NCBI RefSeq assembly: GCF_014646155.1
Contig: NZ_BMMX01000039.1
Coordinates: forward strand, 1-52,275
Direction: 5' to 3'
Length of the DNA: 52,275 bases
From: Mangrovihabitans endophyticus
Lineage (GTDB): Bacteria > Actinomycetota > Actinomycetes > Mycobacteriales > Micromonosporaceae
How positions within the stretch are numbered: position 1 is the stretch's first letter; each line of letters opens with the position of its first letter. The translations under genes and the position numbers were made by a program. A model generated the notes under the pieces. That model ran no database searches. It saw only the letters and a list, made by a program, of their open reading frames with translations, and had not been told where the DNA came from. Below, one piece after another: positions 7,088 to 16,350 of the stretch.

Positions 7088-8398
7088 ATGACTGACTGGC
7101 TCATCTCCGGCCTGATCGACGCGATCGTCACCTGGCTGGCCGCGGTGATCATCGCCGGTCTGAACATTCTGTGGGACCTGCTGTCGGCCACCGCGTTCAC
7201 CTCGCCGGATGTGACCCTGTTGCCCCAGGTCCAGTCCGTGTCCCGTACGTCGCTGGCGATCGTGAACACCTGCTATGTGCTGGCCCTGTTGTGGATGGCC
7301 ATCCTGGTCCTGGGCCGCGACACCCTCCAATCCCGGTACGGCCCGGGCGAGCTGATCCCGCGGCTGGTCATCGGCCTGATCGGCGCGAACCTCGCGATGC
7401 CGCTGTGCTCGCAGCTGATCGGCCTGGCCAACGCGGTGACGACCGCGCTGACCTCGCAGGCCATCACCGCGCCGGGGTCGCTGCGCCAGATGCGCCAGAT
7501 CGTGACCGGCTCGCTGGCCGGCCCGCCGGGCACCGACCCGGGCGGTTTCCTGCTCATCCTGATCGGGCTGGTCATCGCGGTCATGGTGGCGATGCTGCTG
7601 GTGCAGTGGATCGTGCGGGTCGGGGTGCTGATCGTGGCCGTCGGGATCGCGCCGATCGCGTTGGCGCTGCACGGCACCCCGCAGACCGAGCCCGCCGCGA
7701 AGCTGTGGTGGCGCACCATGCTCGGCGTGCTGGGCATCGTGGTCGTCCAGGCGGTCGCGCTGCACACCACCATGACGGTGTTCCTAGGCCCGCAAGCCGA
7801 TCTGCCGGCGCTGGGCCTGCCCGGCAAGACCGGCACGGTCATGACGCTGCTGATCGTGCTGTGCCTGCTGTGGGCGATCCTGAAGATCCCGTCGATGATG
7901 CGCCGCTACGTCACCAGGTCCTCGCCGAGCCCGGTCGCCACGATGGTGCGGGTCCTGCTCGTGCAGCAGCTGACCCGCGGTGTGCGGCGCGGGATCGGCC
8001 GGGCCGGGGCGGCGCGGACCGCCGCCGGGCGCGGTCCCGGCAGGCAAGATCTTCCGTGGCCGATCGGCCCGTCTGGCCGGGGCGGGAACCGCCCGGTGCC
8101 GCCGCCCGCGGCCAGTGCCCGGCCCGCAACCGTTCGGACGCTGTCGCCTCTGACGGAGCGACCGGCGTCGCCGAGCCCGCGGCGGGCGTCGCGTCCCGAT
8201 CGGGTGCCGTCACGGCCCCCGGCCGGCGCCGGACCAGGCGTGGTCGGCACGGCCTACCCGACCGGACGCCCGGTCCGGCCCTACACCCCCGACGAGATCG
8301 CCGGCGGCGTCGACGTCTACACCCGGTCGCTGCGCCGCCGCGCCGCCACCGCACCGAGCCGCGGCACGGCCGCGCCGTCTGGAAGGAACCGCTCGTGA
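7088..8398 (+). CDS. VirB6/TrbL-like polytopic conjugation protein
   Basis: 436 residues, starting three bases after the pilin stop. The first 290 residues contain about six hydrophobic helices, including LLILIGLVIAVMVAMLLVQ and WIVRVGVLIVAVGIAPIAL, followed by conserved WWRTMLGVLG. This is the pattern of TrbL/VirB6 inner-membrane channel proteins. From about residue 300 the protein is a basic, Pro/Gly-rich cytoplasmic tail. At residues 391-415 the tail carries PTGRPVRPYTPDEIAGGVDV followed by YTRSL, and nearly the same segment recurs in the next small gene. The stop codon overlaps the next start. Confidence 0.75.
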   Translation: MTDWLISGLIDAIVTWLAAVIIAGLNILWDLLSATAFTSPDVTLLPQVQSVSRTSLAIVNTCYVLALLWMAILVLGRDTLQSRYGPGELIPRLVIGLIGANLAMPLCSQLIGLANAVTTALTSQAITAPGSLRQMRQIVTGSLAGPPGTDPGGFLLILIGLVIAVMVAMLLVQWIVRVGVLIVAVGIAPIALALHGTPQTEPAAKLWWRTMLGVLGIVVVQAVALHTTMTVFLGPQADLPALGLPGKTGTVMTLLIVLCLLWAILKIPSMMRRYVTRSSPSPVATMVRVLLVQQLTRGVRRGIGRAGAARTAAGRGPGRQDLPWPIGPSGRGGNRPVPPPAASARPATVRTLSPLTERPASPSPRRASRPDRVPSRPPAGAGPGVVGTAYPTGRPVRPYTPDEIAGGVDVYTRSLRRRAATAPSRGTAAPSGRNRS

Positions 8399-8598
8399 CT
8401 ACCGACATCGCCGTTTCCCCAGCAATGCCGCCGGCGGGCCCGGACGCCCGCGACCAACCGACGGTCGTCGCGGTGGCCTGGCCCACCGGCCGGCCGATCT
8501 ACCCCTACACCCCTGACGAGATCGCCGAGGGCGTCGACGTGTACACCCGGCATCTCAAGGCCCGCCGCCGGGCGCAGGGCGGTGGCCGGGATGCGTAA
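8395..8598 (+). CDS. Small protein sharing the VirB6-like tail motif
   Basis: 67 residues from GTG, overlapping the previous stop by four bases, with GGAAGGA six bases upstream. About half of the protein is PTGRPIYPYTPDEIAEGVDV-YTRHL (residues 30-54), matching the C-terminal motif of the preceding VirB6-like protein in 20 of 25 positions. The rest is a polar N-terminus and a basic tail (KARRRAQ). No membrane segment. It overlaps the start of the PrgI gene. The motif may dock on a shared partner such as VirB4, with this protein acting as a soluble version or assembly factor; that role is inferred. Confidence 0.7.
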   Translation: MTTDIAVSPAMPPAGPDARDQPTVVAVAWPTGRPIYPYTPDEIAEGVDVYTRHLKARRRAQGGGRDA

Positions 8599-9517
8599 CG
8601 ACCCGGACGTGGCGCCGACGGCCCGTATTCCTGCCGACGTCGACACCCCCGACAAGATTGTTTACGGGCTGACGGTGCGGCAGGTGGCGATCCTCGCGGT
8701 CGCCGCTGCCCTCGGGTATGGCGTGGTCCGCGGGCTCGGGCCGCTGCTGCCGCCACCGGCCCTGATCGCCGTGCTGGTCCCGTTCGGCGGGGCCGCGATC
8801 GTGCTGGCGCTGGGCCGCCGCGACGGGCGCAGCCTGGACGCGTGGCTGCTCTCGGCGATCCGGCACTCCCGCGGCCCGAAGCAGCACGCCGCGGTGGCGG
8901 CCCGGCCGGTGCCGGGCTGGGCGCCCGGTGCGGGTATGGCGGTGCCGCAGCTGCGGCTGCCCGCGCACGCGATCGCCGAGTCCGGCGTCATCGACACCGG
9001 CGACCAGGCGGTCGCCCTGGTCGCGGCCACGACGGTCAACATCGGGCTGCGGTCCGGTGATGAACAGGCCGTGCTGGTCGAGGCGTACGGGCGGTGGCTG
9101 AATAGTCTCACCGGCCCGGTCCAGCTGGTCGTCTCGGCGCAGCGGGTGGATCTGTCTGGTCAGGCCCAGCGTGTCGCCGACCGGGCGGCGGGCATCGCCG
9201 ACCCGCAGCTGGCCGACGCCGCGTACGACTACGCCGCGTTCCTCGACCAGCTGGCCGAGCAGCGGGATCCGCTGTGGCGCACCGTCACCATCGCCGTGGT
9301 CTCCACGGCAGGCCAGGGCCGCGACGCCGACGTCCTGCGCCGCGCCGACCACACCGCGTCCGCCCTCGCCGCGCTCGGGACGCAAACCGTCGTGCTCGAC
9401 GGCGCCACGGCGACGGCGGTGCTGACCTGCGCCACCGACCCGTACGCGCCGGGGGATGTCACCTGGCCGCGGGCCCGCCCCGGAGCGCCGGTGACCGTGC
9501 AAGGAGCCGCCACGTGA
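8582..9517 (+). CDS. PrgI-family conjugation protein
   Basis: 311 residues from GTG; an ATG three codons later is an alternative. The segment from TPDKIVYGLTVRQVAILAVA to VPFGGAAIVLALGRRDGRSLD (about residues 20-85) contains two membrane helices and the 'D-G-R-S-L-D-x-W' turn typical of PrgI, the Gram-positive counterpart of VirB3. The remainder is cytoplasmic and resembles the N-terminal region of VirB4-like proteins (VEAYGRWLNSL, VVSAQRVDL), as in many actinobacterial PrgI proteins. It overlaps the VirB4 start by four bases, so coupled synthesis is likely. Confidence 0.85.
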   Translation: MAGMRNDPDVAPTARIPADVDTPDKIVYGLTVRQVAILAVAAALGYGVVRGLGPLLPPPALIAVLVPFGGAAIVLALGRRDGRSLDAWLLSAIRHSRGPKQHAAVAARPVPGWAPGAGMAVPQLRLPAHAIAESGVIDTGDQAVALVAATTVNIGLRSGDEQAVLVEAYGRWLNSLTGPVQLVVSAQRVDLSGQAQRVADRAAGIADPQLADAAYDYAAFLDQLAEQRDPLWRTVTIAVVSTAGQGRDADVLRRADHTASALAALGTQTVVLDGATATAVLTCATDPYAPGDVTWPRARPGAPVTVQGAAT

Positions 9518-11298
9518 AACTGTTCCCCCGCAGACCACCAGCACAGACAGGTGCTGACGTGAGTCCGGCGGCTTCGGTCGGGCTCGCGCCGGTTCTGGGA
9601 CCGGCCTCGGTCGTCAACCTGCCCCGGCACGTGCAGCCCGGTGACGGCTACGCCGCGACCCTGATCGTCACCGGCTACCCGGCCGAGGTCGGCGTGGCCT
9701 GGCTCGACCCGCTGCTCGCGTGGCCGGGCCGGCTCGACGTGGCCGTCTACCTCGACCCGCTCACCCCGCACGCCGCGGCCGGGCGGCTGCGCCGGCAGCG
9801 GGCACGGCTGGAATCCAGCCGGCGCGTCGACACCGAGAAAGGGCGGCTGCCCGACCCGGCCGCCGAGGCCGCCGCCGACGACGCCGCGGACCTGGCCGAC
9901 CGTGTCGCCCGCGGCCAGGCCAGGCTGTTCCGGGTCGGCCTCTACCTGTGCGTGCACGCGCCGAGCCTGGGGGAGCTGCAGGAGGCGGTCGCGCACGTGC
10001 GCGCGGTCGCCGCGTCCGTGCTGCTGGACGTGCAGCCGGCCACCTGGCGGCAGCTGCAGGGCTGGACGACCAGCCTGCCGCTGGCCACCGACACGATCGG
10101 CATGCGCCGGGTCATGGACACCGACGCGGTCGCCACCATGTTCCCCCTCGCGTCGCCTGACCTGCCCGCGCCGTTGCCGGGCGAGCCGGCCCCGGAGGGT
10201 GGCTTGTTGTACGGGCTCAACCCCGACAGCAACGGCGTCGTCTGGTGGGACCGGTGGAACCAGCACAACGCCAACGCGGTCGTGCTCGCCCGCTCCGGCA
10301 GCGGCAAATCGTATTTCGTCAAGCTGGAGGTGCTGCGGTCGCTGGCCGCCGGGGTGCACGTGTCGGTCATCGACCCCGAGAACGAGTATCACCGGCTATC
10401 GGACGCGGTCGGCGGCACCACCCTCGCTCTGGGGGCCAAAGGGGTGCGGATCAACCCCTTGGACATCGCGCCCGGCGACCGCCGCGACGACGCCCTCACC
10501 CGCCGGGCCTTGTTCCTGCATACGCTGGTCGCGGTGCTGCTGGGCGAGCAGCCGCCCCCGGCCGAACGCGCCGCCCTGGACACCGCGATCATCGCCGCCT
10601 ACACGGCGGCGGGGATCTCCAACGATCCGGGCACGTGGCGGCGGCAGGCGCCGCTGCTGCGCGACGTGTGCGCCGGCCTCGACGCTCAGGATTCCGATCC
10701 GGCGCGGACGCTGGCGGCCCGGCTCACCCCGTGGGTGTCCGGGTCGTTCAAGGACCTGTTCGACGGGCCCACCACCCACGTTCCGGGCGGGCAGCTGGTG
10801 GTGTGGTCGACCCGGCAGCTGCCCGACGAGCTACGCGCGCCGGGCATGCTGATCGCCCTCGACGCGATCTGGCGCGACATCGACGCCCCCACCGGCGGGA
10901 TGCCGCCGCGGCGGCTGGTCATCGTCGACGAGGCATGGGTGCTGCTCCAAGACGGCGCCGGCGCCACCTTCCTGTACCGGCTGTCCAAGTCCGCGCGTAA
11001 ACGCCGGGCCGGGGTCTCGGTCATCACCCAGGACGTCGGTGACCTTCTCGGCTCGGAGCTCGGGCAGGCCGTCATCGCCAACGCCGCCACCCAGATCCTG
11101 CTGCGCCAGGCCGCGCAGTCGGTCGACGTCGTCGCCGACACGTTCGGGCTGACCGCGGGCGAAGCGCGGCTGCTGCTGTCGGCCCGCCGCGGCGAGGGCC
11201 TGCTGATCTCCGGCACCCACCGTGTCGGGTTCCAGGCCGTGGCCTCCCGCACAGAGCACCGGCTCTGCAGCGGCGACCTCGACGTCGACGACGCGTAG
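9514..11298 (+). CDS. VirB4-like type IV secretion ATPase
   Basis: 594 residues from GTG overlapping the PrgI stop. Walker A is ARSGSGKS (residues 259-266) and Walker B is IVDEAW (470-475). The C-terminal motif SVITQDVGDLLGSELGQAVI and the preceding RLSKSARKRRAG are characteristic of VirB4/TraE ATPases. The N-terminal domain contains LFRVGLYLCVHAPSLGEL, matching the CagE/VirB4 N-terminal fold. It powers assembly and DNA transfer at the inner face of the membrane together with the VirB6-like and PrgI proteins. At 594 residues it is short for VirB4, but part of the N-terminal domain may be supplied by PrgI. Confidence 0.92.
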   Translation: MKLFPRRPPAQTGADVSPAASVGLAPVLGPASVVNLPRHVQPGDGYAATLIVTGYPAEVGVAWLDPLLAWPGRLDVAVYLDPLTPHAAAGRLRRQRARLESSRRVDTEKGRLPDPAAEAAADDAADLADRVARGQARLFRVGLYLCVHAPSLGELQEAVAHVRAVAASVLLDVQPATWRQLQGWTTSLPLATDTIGMRRVMDTDAVATMFPLASPDLPAPLPGEPAPEGGLLYGLNPDSNGVVWWDRWNQHNANAVVLARSGSGKSYFVKLEVLRSLAAGVHVSVIDPENEYHRLSDAVGGTTLALGAKGVRINPLDIAPGDRRDDALTRRALFLHTLVAVLLGEQPPPAERAALDTAIIAAYTAAGISNDPGTWRRQAPLLRDVCAGLDAQDSDPARTLAARLTPWVSGSFKDLFDGPTTHVPGGQLVVWSTRQLPDELRAPGMLIALDAIWRDIDAPTGGMPPRRLVIVDEAWVLLQDGAGATFLYRLSKSARKRRAGVSVITQDVGDLLGSELGQAVIANAATQILLRQAAQSVDVVADTFGLTAGEARLLLSARRGEGLLISGTHRVGFQAVASRTEHRLCSGDLDVDDA

Positions 11299-11352
11299 GG
11301 CGCCTGCCGGCAGGCCGCCGCGGCGCCCCGTCTCCACATCTGTCCTCAACAT

Positions 11353-11395
11353 GGGCCGGGCCCGTGAGCTCAGCGGGAGCTTGCGGGCTCGGCCC
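11353..11395. promoter_or_regulatory. Two-tier inverted repeat in the traG leader
   Basis: Outer arms GGGCCGGGCCCG and CGGGCTCGGCCC pair with one mismatch. Inside, AGCTC and GAGCT form a second short stem. It lies between the VirB4 stop and the coupling-protein start. The ribosome binding segment AAGGGGCTTCCCGTCATG follows, nearly the same as before the gene at 25490. It could attenuate transcription or separate expression of the two genes. Confidence 0.5.
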
Positions 11396-11425
11396 TTCGT
11401 CGTTCGGCGAAAGGGGCTTCCCGTC

Positions 11426-13978
11426 ATGTTCTGGTTCACCGTTGCGCTCCCCCCGCACCCGTCTGCACGCCCCGCTCCGATACCGGAGGTCGCCGAGCCC
11501 CTGCCGTGGCTGTGGATTCAGCAGGCCGCCTCCGCCGTCGCCGCCTGGTGCGCGCACCGGCCGTGGCTGCTCGCCGTCGTCCCCGCCGTCCTGCTTTCCG
11601 GGTGGACGGCCTGGGCGGTCCTCGTCGCCCGCCGCGACCGGCGCAGCCGCGAGCATGCCCGGCTGATCCTGATCAGCCCGCCGCCCGAGGTCGACCCCGA
11701 CGGCGCCGCCGTGGCGTGGTCCACGCTGGCCGAGATCCTGCGGCCGGGCTGGCGGCGCCGGCTGCGCGACGGCCGTCCGCATGTGGCGCTGGAGTACCGC
11801 TGGACGGGCCGTCAGCTGCGCCTCGGGCTGTGGCTGCCCGCCACCATCGCGTCCGGGCCGGTGTTCGCCGCGATCCGCGGCGCCTGGCCCGGCGCCGCCT
11901 GCGAAATCGCCGACCCGGCCGGCCCGATCCCGGCCACGGCGGTTGCCCGGGGCGGGGCGCTGGTCCCGCTGTTGCCGGCCTGGTTCCCGCTGCACCGCGA
12001 CCACGAGTCCGACCCGCTGCGCCCTCTGATCCAGGCTGCGGCCGAACTCCACCGGCACGAGGCCGCCTGCGTGCAGATCCTGGCCCGCCCGGCCACCAAC
12101 CGGCAGATCGCCCGGCTGCGCCGTGGCGTCCAAGCTCTGCGGACCGGCAAACCCGCCGCCGGCCTGCTCGATCCGGCAGTGTGGCTGCGTGCCGTCTTGG
12201 ACTTCGGGCTCGGTGCGTCCGGCCCGCGCCGCCCGGCATCGGCCGCGGCCGGGCGCGGGACCGCACGGCTGCCGGGCGCGGACCCGCAACGCGAGCGGGA
12301 CGCCCGCGCCGCGGTCGACAAACTCGCCGACGCCCCGCTGTGGGAAGTCGCCATCCGGTACGCCGTCGCCCCCACCGGCCCCGGCGGCACGGCGACAACC
12401 GTGGCCCCGCGGCTGACCAGCCTCGCCCACGGCCTGGCGTCCAGCTTCGGCGTCTACACCGGCCGCAACCGGCTGCGCCGCGTGCCCCTGGGCCGGCCGG
12501 CCGCCGTGCTGGCCTCCCGTGTCCTGCGCCACGGGTTCCTGCTCGGTGGTGGCGAGCTGTCCACCCTGGCCGGGCTGCCGACCGACCTCGCCGTGCCCGG
12601 CCTGGACCGGGCCCGCGCCCGCGTCATGCCGGCCCCGGTCGCTGTGGCCGGCGGCGGGCGCGGCACCAAAGTCCTCGGCGTCGCGCAGGCCGGCGGCCAC
12701 AAAGTCGCCCTGAAGGCCGCCGACGCCCGCCAGCACGCGCACCTCATCGGCAGCACCGGCAGCGGCAAATCCACCCTGCTGGCCAACATGATCCTCGACG
12801 ATGTGCACGCCCGCCGCGGCGTCATCGTCATCGACCCCAAAGGCGACCTGATCAACGACCTGATCGACCGGCTGCCCGCCGAGGCCGCCGGCAGACGCCT
12901 GTACCTGATCGACCCGGACCAGCCCGCCGGGGCGACCCTGAACCCGTTGCAGGGCAACGACCACGACCTGGTCGTCGACCACATCGTCAGCATCTTCGGG
13001 AAGATCTTCGCCAAGCACTGGGGCCCGCGCATCGACGACACCCTGCGCATGGCCTGCCTCACCCTGCTCCGCAAGGCCAACGCCACGCTGACGCTGATCC
13101 CGTCGCTGTTGCAGGACAAGCAGTTCCGGGCCGCGTTCACCGCCGACCTCGACGACCCGGAAGGGCTGCTGGGGTTCTGGCAGTGGTTCGAATCCACCCC
13201 GCCGCCGCTGCGCTCGCAAGTCATCGGCCCGGTCCTGGCCCGGCTGCGCAGCTTCCTGACCCGCCCGTTCGTGGGGCAGAGCATCGGCGCACCCCGCTCC
13301 ACGGTCGACATGCGCCGCGTGCTGGACGGCGGCATCCTGCTCGCCCGGCTGCCGAAAGGGCAGATCGGTGAGGAGACCTCCCGGCTGATGGGCTCGTTCG
13401 TCCTCGCCTCGGCCTGGCAGGCCGCCACCGCGCGTACCCGGACCGCGGAAGGCTCCCGCCGTGACGCCGTGGCCTACATCGACGAGGCGCACAACTTCCT
13501 GAACCTGCCCGGCTCGGTCGGCGACATGCTCGCCGAAGCCCGCGGCTACCGGTTCGGGCTGGTGCTGGCGCACCAGAACCTCACCCAGATGCCCCGCGAC
13601 ACCCAGCTCGCCCTGAGCGCCAACGCTCGCAACAAGGTGTTCTTCACCTGCGCGCCGGAAGACGCCACACAGCTGGCCAAACACACCCTGCCGGAGCTGT
13701 CCGACCACGACCTGTCTCATCTGGACGCCTACCAGGCCGCCTGCCGGCTGGTCGTCGACGGACGCGAAACCCCCGCCTTCACCCTGCACACACTGCCACC
13801 GAAACCGGCCGTGGGGGAGGCCACCGCGGTCCGGCAGGCCGCTATCGCCAACGTCACCACCACCGACGGCGCCGACCCGGCCACGATCGCCCGCCTCGCC
13901 GGCGTCAAACCATCCAGCCGGCACCGAGGCGCCGGCCAGGCCACCGACCCGGCACCCACCGACGACAGCAACGCCTGA
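11426..13978 (+). CDS. TraG/VirD4-type conjugative coupling ATPase
   Basis: 850 residues. ATG at 11426 has AAGGGG upstream and gives an N-terminal membrane helix (about residues 43-66, PWLLAVVPAVLLSGWTAWAV). Walker A is GSTGSGKS (442-449) and the Walker B aspartate and glutamate are in AYIDEAHNF (D686, E687). The VIDPKGDLINDL block is typical of VirD4/TraG and TraD-like hexameric ATPases. Family members link the relaxosome to the secretion channel and pump DNA. The C-terminus has a short HTH-like tail and a Pro/Asp-rich end. A long frame antisense to this gene is a composition artefact. Confidence 0.92.
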   Translation: MFWFTVALPPHPSARPAPIPEVAEPLPWLWIQQAASAVAAWCAHRPWLLAVVPAVLLSGWTAWAVLVARRDRRSREHARLILISPPPEVDPDGAAVAWSTLAEILRPGWRRRLRDGRPHVALEYRWTGRQLRLGLWLPATIASGPVFAAIRGAWPGAACEIADPAGPIPATAVARGGALVPLLPAWFPLHRDHESDPLRPLIQAAAELHRHEAACVQILARPATNRQIARLRRGVQALRTGKPAAGLLDPAVWLRAVLDFGLGASGPRRPASAAAGRGTARLPGADPQRERDARAAVDKLADAPLWEVAIRYAVAPTGPGGTATTVAPRLTSLAHGLASSFGVYTGRNRLRRVPLGRPAAVLASRVLRHGFLLGGGELSTLAGLPTDLAVPGLDRARARVMPAPVAVAGGGRGTKVLGVAQAGGHKVALKAADARQHAHLIGSTGSGKSTLLANMILDDVHARRGVIVIDPKGDLINDLIDRLPAEAAGRRLYLIDPDQPAGATLNPLQGNDHDLVVDHIVSIFGKIFAKHWGPRIDDTLRMACLTLLRKANATLTLIPSLLQDKQFRAAFTADLDDPEGLLGFWQWFESTPPPLRSQVIGPVLARLRSFLTRPFVGQSIGAPRSTVDMRRVLDGGILLARLPKGQIGEETSRLMGSFVLASAWQAATARTRTAEGSRRDAVAYIDEAHNFLNLPGSVGDMLAEARGYRFGLVLAHQNLTQMPRDTQLALSANARNKVFFTCAPEDATQLAKHTLPELSDHDLSHLDAYQAACRLVVDGRETPAFTLHTLPPKPAVGEATAVRQAAIANVTTTDGADPATIARLAGVKPSSRHRGAGQATDPAPTDDSNA

Positions 13979-13999
13979 CTGCACGGTCCTGCCCCGAGC

Positions 14000-14400
14000 C
14001 GCCGAGGCCCGCGCCGCGCGTGTGCTTCGCTCGCGTTCGGCCACGGCGGTGCGGGGGCCGGTCGTCGGTCTCGGCGAAACGTACGGGCCTCGAGCGCGAC
14101 GGCGCCGCAGCCAACGCGCCGACGCGGACGCGGTGGCGAGACCGGCAACGACGTGTTCGTGGGGCATGTGCCGGTGCAGCAGTAGGACCTCGGTCAGAGC
14201 GGGAGTGCCGGCCGCCTCGCCGTCAGCCTCGCAGGCCGCAGCCCACCAGGCGTCATGGACCGGGGTGAACTTCCCGGCCGCGCGAGCCTGTTCCAGGGCG
14301 GTGGCACCCGGAAGCGCCCCGAGGTCAGCCGGGCTCCCGCCGCCCAGCGCGGTCTCGAAAATCGCGGACATCGGATCCATCCGATCGAGCGTGCCACTCT
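14000..14400 (-). mobile_element. IS21-family transposase (IstA) C-terminal remnant
   Basis: Reading the minus strand downward from about 14400: DPMSAIFETALGGGSPADL, GATALEQARAAGKFTPVHD, AWWAAACEADGEAAGTPAL and VLLLHRHMPHEHVVAGLATA. I recognise this order from the C-terminal part of actinobacterial IstA proteins. The next expected words, VALEARTF and FAETDDRPPHRRGRTRAKHT, appear in the other two frames, so at least two frameshifts are present. No catalytic domain or istB is nearby. It sits between the coupling ATPase and the SDR gene and marks an old insertion at the edge of the transfer core. Confidence 0.5.
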
Positions 14401-14472
14401 CGTGGCGTCGAAAGCGGCGGACAAATCCCACGTCGGAGGGGCTCGGCGCAGAATCTGATCGATCGGACGGGG

Positions 14473-15279
14473 TCATCGTGATGACCATCCGCCGTCCGAG
14501 GCGATGGTTTGGCCGGTGATCCAGCCCGCGTCGTCGCTCAGCAGCCAGGCGACCAACCGGGCAGTATCGGTCGGTGTGCTCCAACGACCTCCGGGGTTGA
14601 GCCGGCTCACTTCGGCCCGGAGAACGTCGTCGGCGTAGCCGGTATCGTTCGGCCCCGGGTTGATGCAATTGACGGTGATACCCCGAGGCATCAGGTGCGT
14701 CGCGAGGCTGGGGGTGAGCTCGTGCAACGCCGCTTTGGAAGCGATGTAGGGAAGCTCGTCAGGCATGGCGCCGTGGTATTGCCCAGACGTCATCCACAGC
14801 ACGCGCCCGCCGGCGCGGGTGTCGTCATGCTGGACGGCGAACGCCTGGACCAACAGCAGAGCCGCCCGGGTGTTGACGGCATAGCTCAGGTCAAGTTCGT
14901 CGATAGTCAGAGTCTCCAGGGTCTGGTTGATGCCCCGGGCGTGGTTCACGACCAGGGCGTCGACATGCCCGAACGCGTCGCGCGCGGTGTCGACCAGCAG
15001 CGCCGGAGCATCAGGCTCGGATAGATCTGCCGAGGAGTGCTCAACCCGCCCACCGGCCTGACGAAGCTCATCGACGAGGGCCTCCGGGCCGCCTGGGTCC
15101 GCGCCCCAAGGCTGCTCGGCGTCGTGGGGCGCCCACGATTGCAGGAACACCGCGGCGCCGTCCGTCACCAGTCGCCGGGCGATGGCTGCGCCGATGGCGA
15201 CCCGGCGGCTGACGCCGGTGACGACCACGACCCGACTCTTCAAGGATGGTGTAGACACCCCGTCATCGTCGCCGCGCAT
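14473..15279 (-). CDS. Short-chain dehydrogenase/reductase
   Basis: 268 residues. The Rossmann motif is VVVTGVSRRVAIGAAIA (TG at 21-22), a variant of TGxxxGxG. The catalytic Ser165 is in LWMTSGQYHG, and the active-site Tyr178 and Lys182 in YIASK. INPGPNDTGY and the C-terminal SDDAGWITGQTIASDGGWSS are typical of classical FabG-like SDRs. The enzyme would reduce a carbonyl or oxidise an alcohol with NAD(P); the substrate is unknown. An in-frame GTG eight codons in is an alternative start. It has no operon partner and is cargo rather than transfer machinery. Confidence 0.88.
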   Translation of the reverse strand: MRGDDDGVSTPSLKSRVVVVTGVSRRVAIGAAIARRLVTDGAAVFLQSWAPHDAEQPWGADPGGPEALVDELRQAGGRVEHSSADLSEPDAPALLVDTARDAFGHVDALVVNHARGINQTLETLTIDELDLSYAVNTRAALLLVQAFAVQHDDTRAGGRVLWMTSGQYHGAMPDELPYIASKAALHELTPSLATHLMPRGITVNCINPGPNDTGYADDVLRAEVSRLNPGGRWSTPTDTARLVAWLLSDDAGWITGQTIASDGGWSSR

Positions 15280-15621
15280 CCGGCAGTTCGCGACCGAGTA
15301 TGTGGGCCGTCAGCCCGCCATCCGCAGCCTCGTTGGCTGGTGGTGTCGAAACGCGCGGACACGAGACATACCGACGATCATGCGGTGCTCAAACCGAGGT
15401 TGGCCCGATGTCCAGAGCAGCAGACACAACCACAGCGGATCTTGTTGGACAGCATCTCAGCGAGCACGCTGCGTAGTGCTGCCTGCCAGGTGTCGGGTCC
15501 ACCTCGGACGGCGCAGATCGGCACGGTTGATCTTGCACAGCGGTGGCGGGCGGTCGACTGAGATCGGTGACGTTGCGTAGTCTGTCATCGCTCGGATCCC
15601 CGACTTCGAGGACGTCCTTTC
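15280..15621. other. Divergent promoter region, nothing specific seen
   Basis: About 340 bases between the minus-strand SDR and the plus-strand pRiA4b-like gene. It must hold both promoters. No clear palindrome, terminator or small gene was found. Confidence 0.5.
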
Positions 15622-16170
15622 ATGGCTCGGACCTGGCTGTCGATCCGCGTCGAACTCGTGTCCGGCCGCGGCGCCGACTTCTGGCCCCGGCCGGGTCGCG
15701 ACTTCGCCGCCGCCCGGTCGCACACCTTCGACCAACTCGCCACCGCGATCAACCTGGCCTTCGCCCGCTGGGACCTCGCCCACCTGCACTCGTTCACGCT
15801 GGCCGACGGCACCCTGGTCACGCCGCTGGACCTGTGGGACGGGGAAGAGCCCGACCGCAGTGTCGACAGCGACGCCACGAAGTTGAGCCAGCTCCAGCCG
15901 GGCGAGCAGTTCGCCTACCTGTTCGATTTGGGCGATGATTGGGCCCATCTGTGTACGGTCGCCGAGCGTCGCATCGACCCGCAGGACACTCTCGGCGTGG
16001 TGCCGCCGGAGCCGATGCCCTACTTCGGCTGGGGTGGCCTGCCCGACCAGTACGAACGCCGCTGGCCCGGCGACGACGGTGAGTCCGCGCCACCGAAGAG
16101 GCCGCGGAACCTACTGGTCGAGTTGCCGCCGCTGCTGCCGCTGTGGGGCACTCGCCGCCACGGAAGGTAA
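15622..16170 (+). CDS. pRiA4b ORF-3-like protein (IS1096 TnpR-type passenger family)
   Basis: 182 residues. The signature DLGDDWAHLCTVAERR (about residues 106-121) and the earlier DQLATAINLAFARWDLAHLHSF match the PRiA4_ORF3 family, named after a rhizobial plasmid gene and also found as a passenger of IS1096. Members have a compact alpha/beta domain, and their function is not established. GAGGA stands upstream of the ATG. It is followed by an ICE-like excisionase remnant, so it may be cargo at the element's edge. Confidence 0.8.
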   Translation: MARTWLSIRVELVSGRGADFWPRPGRDFAAARSHTFDQLATAINLAFARWDLAHLHSFTLADGTLVTPLDLWDGEEPDRSVDSDATKLSQLQPGEQFAYLFDLGDDWAHLCTVAERRIDPQDTLGVVPPEPMPYFGWGGLPDQYERRWPGDDGESAPPKRPRNLLVELPPLLPLWGTRRHGR

Positions 16171-16350
16171 CCATGTCCGCCAAAGCGTCGCAGGAGCTGT
16201 GTATTCCAAGCCACTTCGTCAGTGCCTCACCCAGGTGTACGCCGACACCAGGTGAGATCTGAAAATCGGGTCGTTGCCGATGTCCCTGATGGATTCGTCG
16301 GACCGGCGCGAATCGACGATTGACGTGTTCAAAGGGGCTGCCGTTGATCG

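Noticed and set aside
11072..14668. A 1198-codon open frame on the minus strand opposite VirB4 and the coupling ATPase
   Set aside because: It is antisense to genes with clear Walker motifs, has an artefactual Gly/Arg/Gln-rich composition and no family motif. It arises from third-position GC bias. Only its first part (about 14000-14400) contains meaningful IS21-like sequence.
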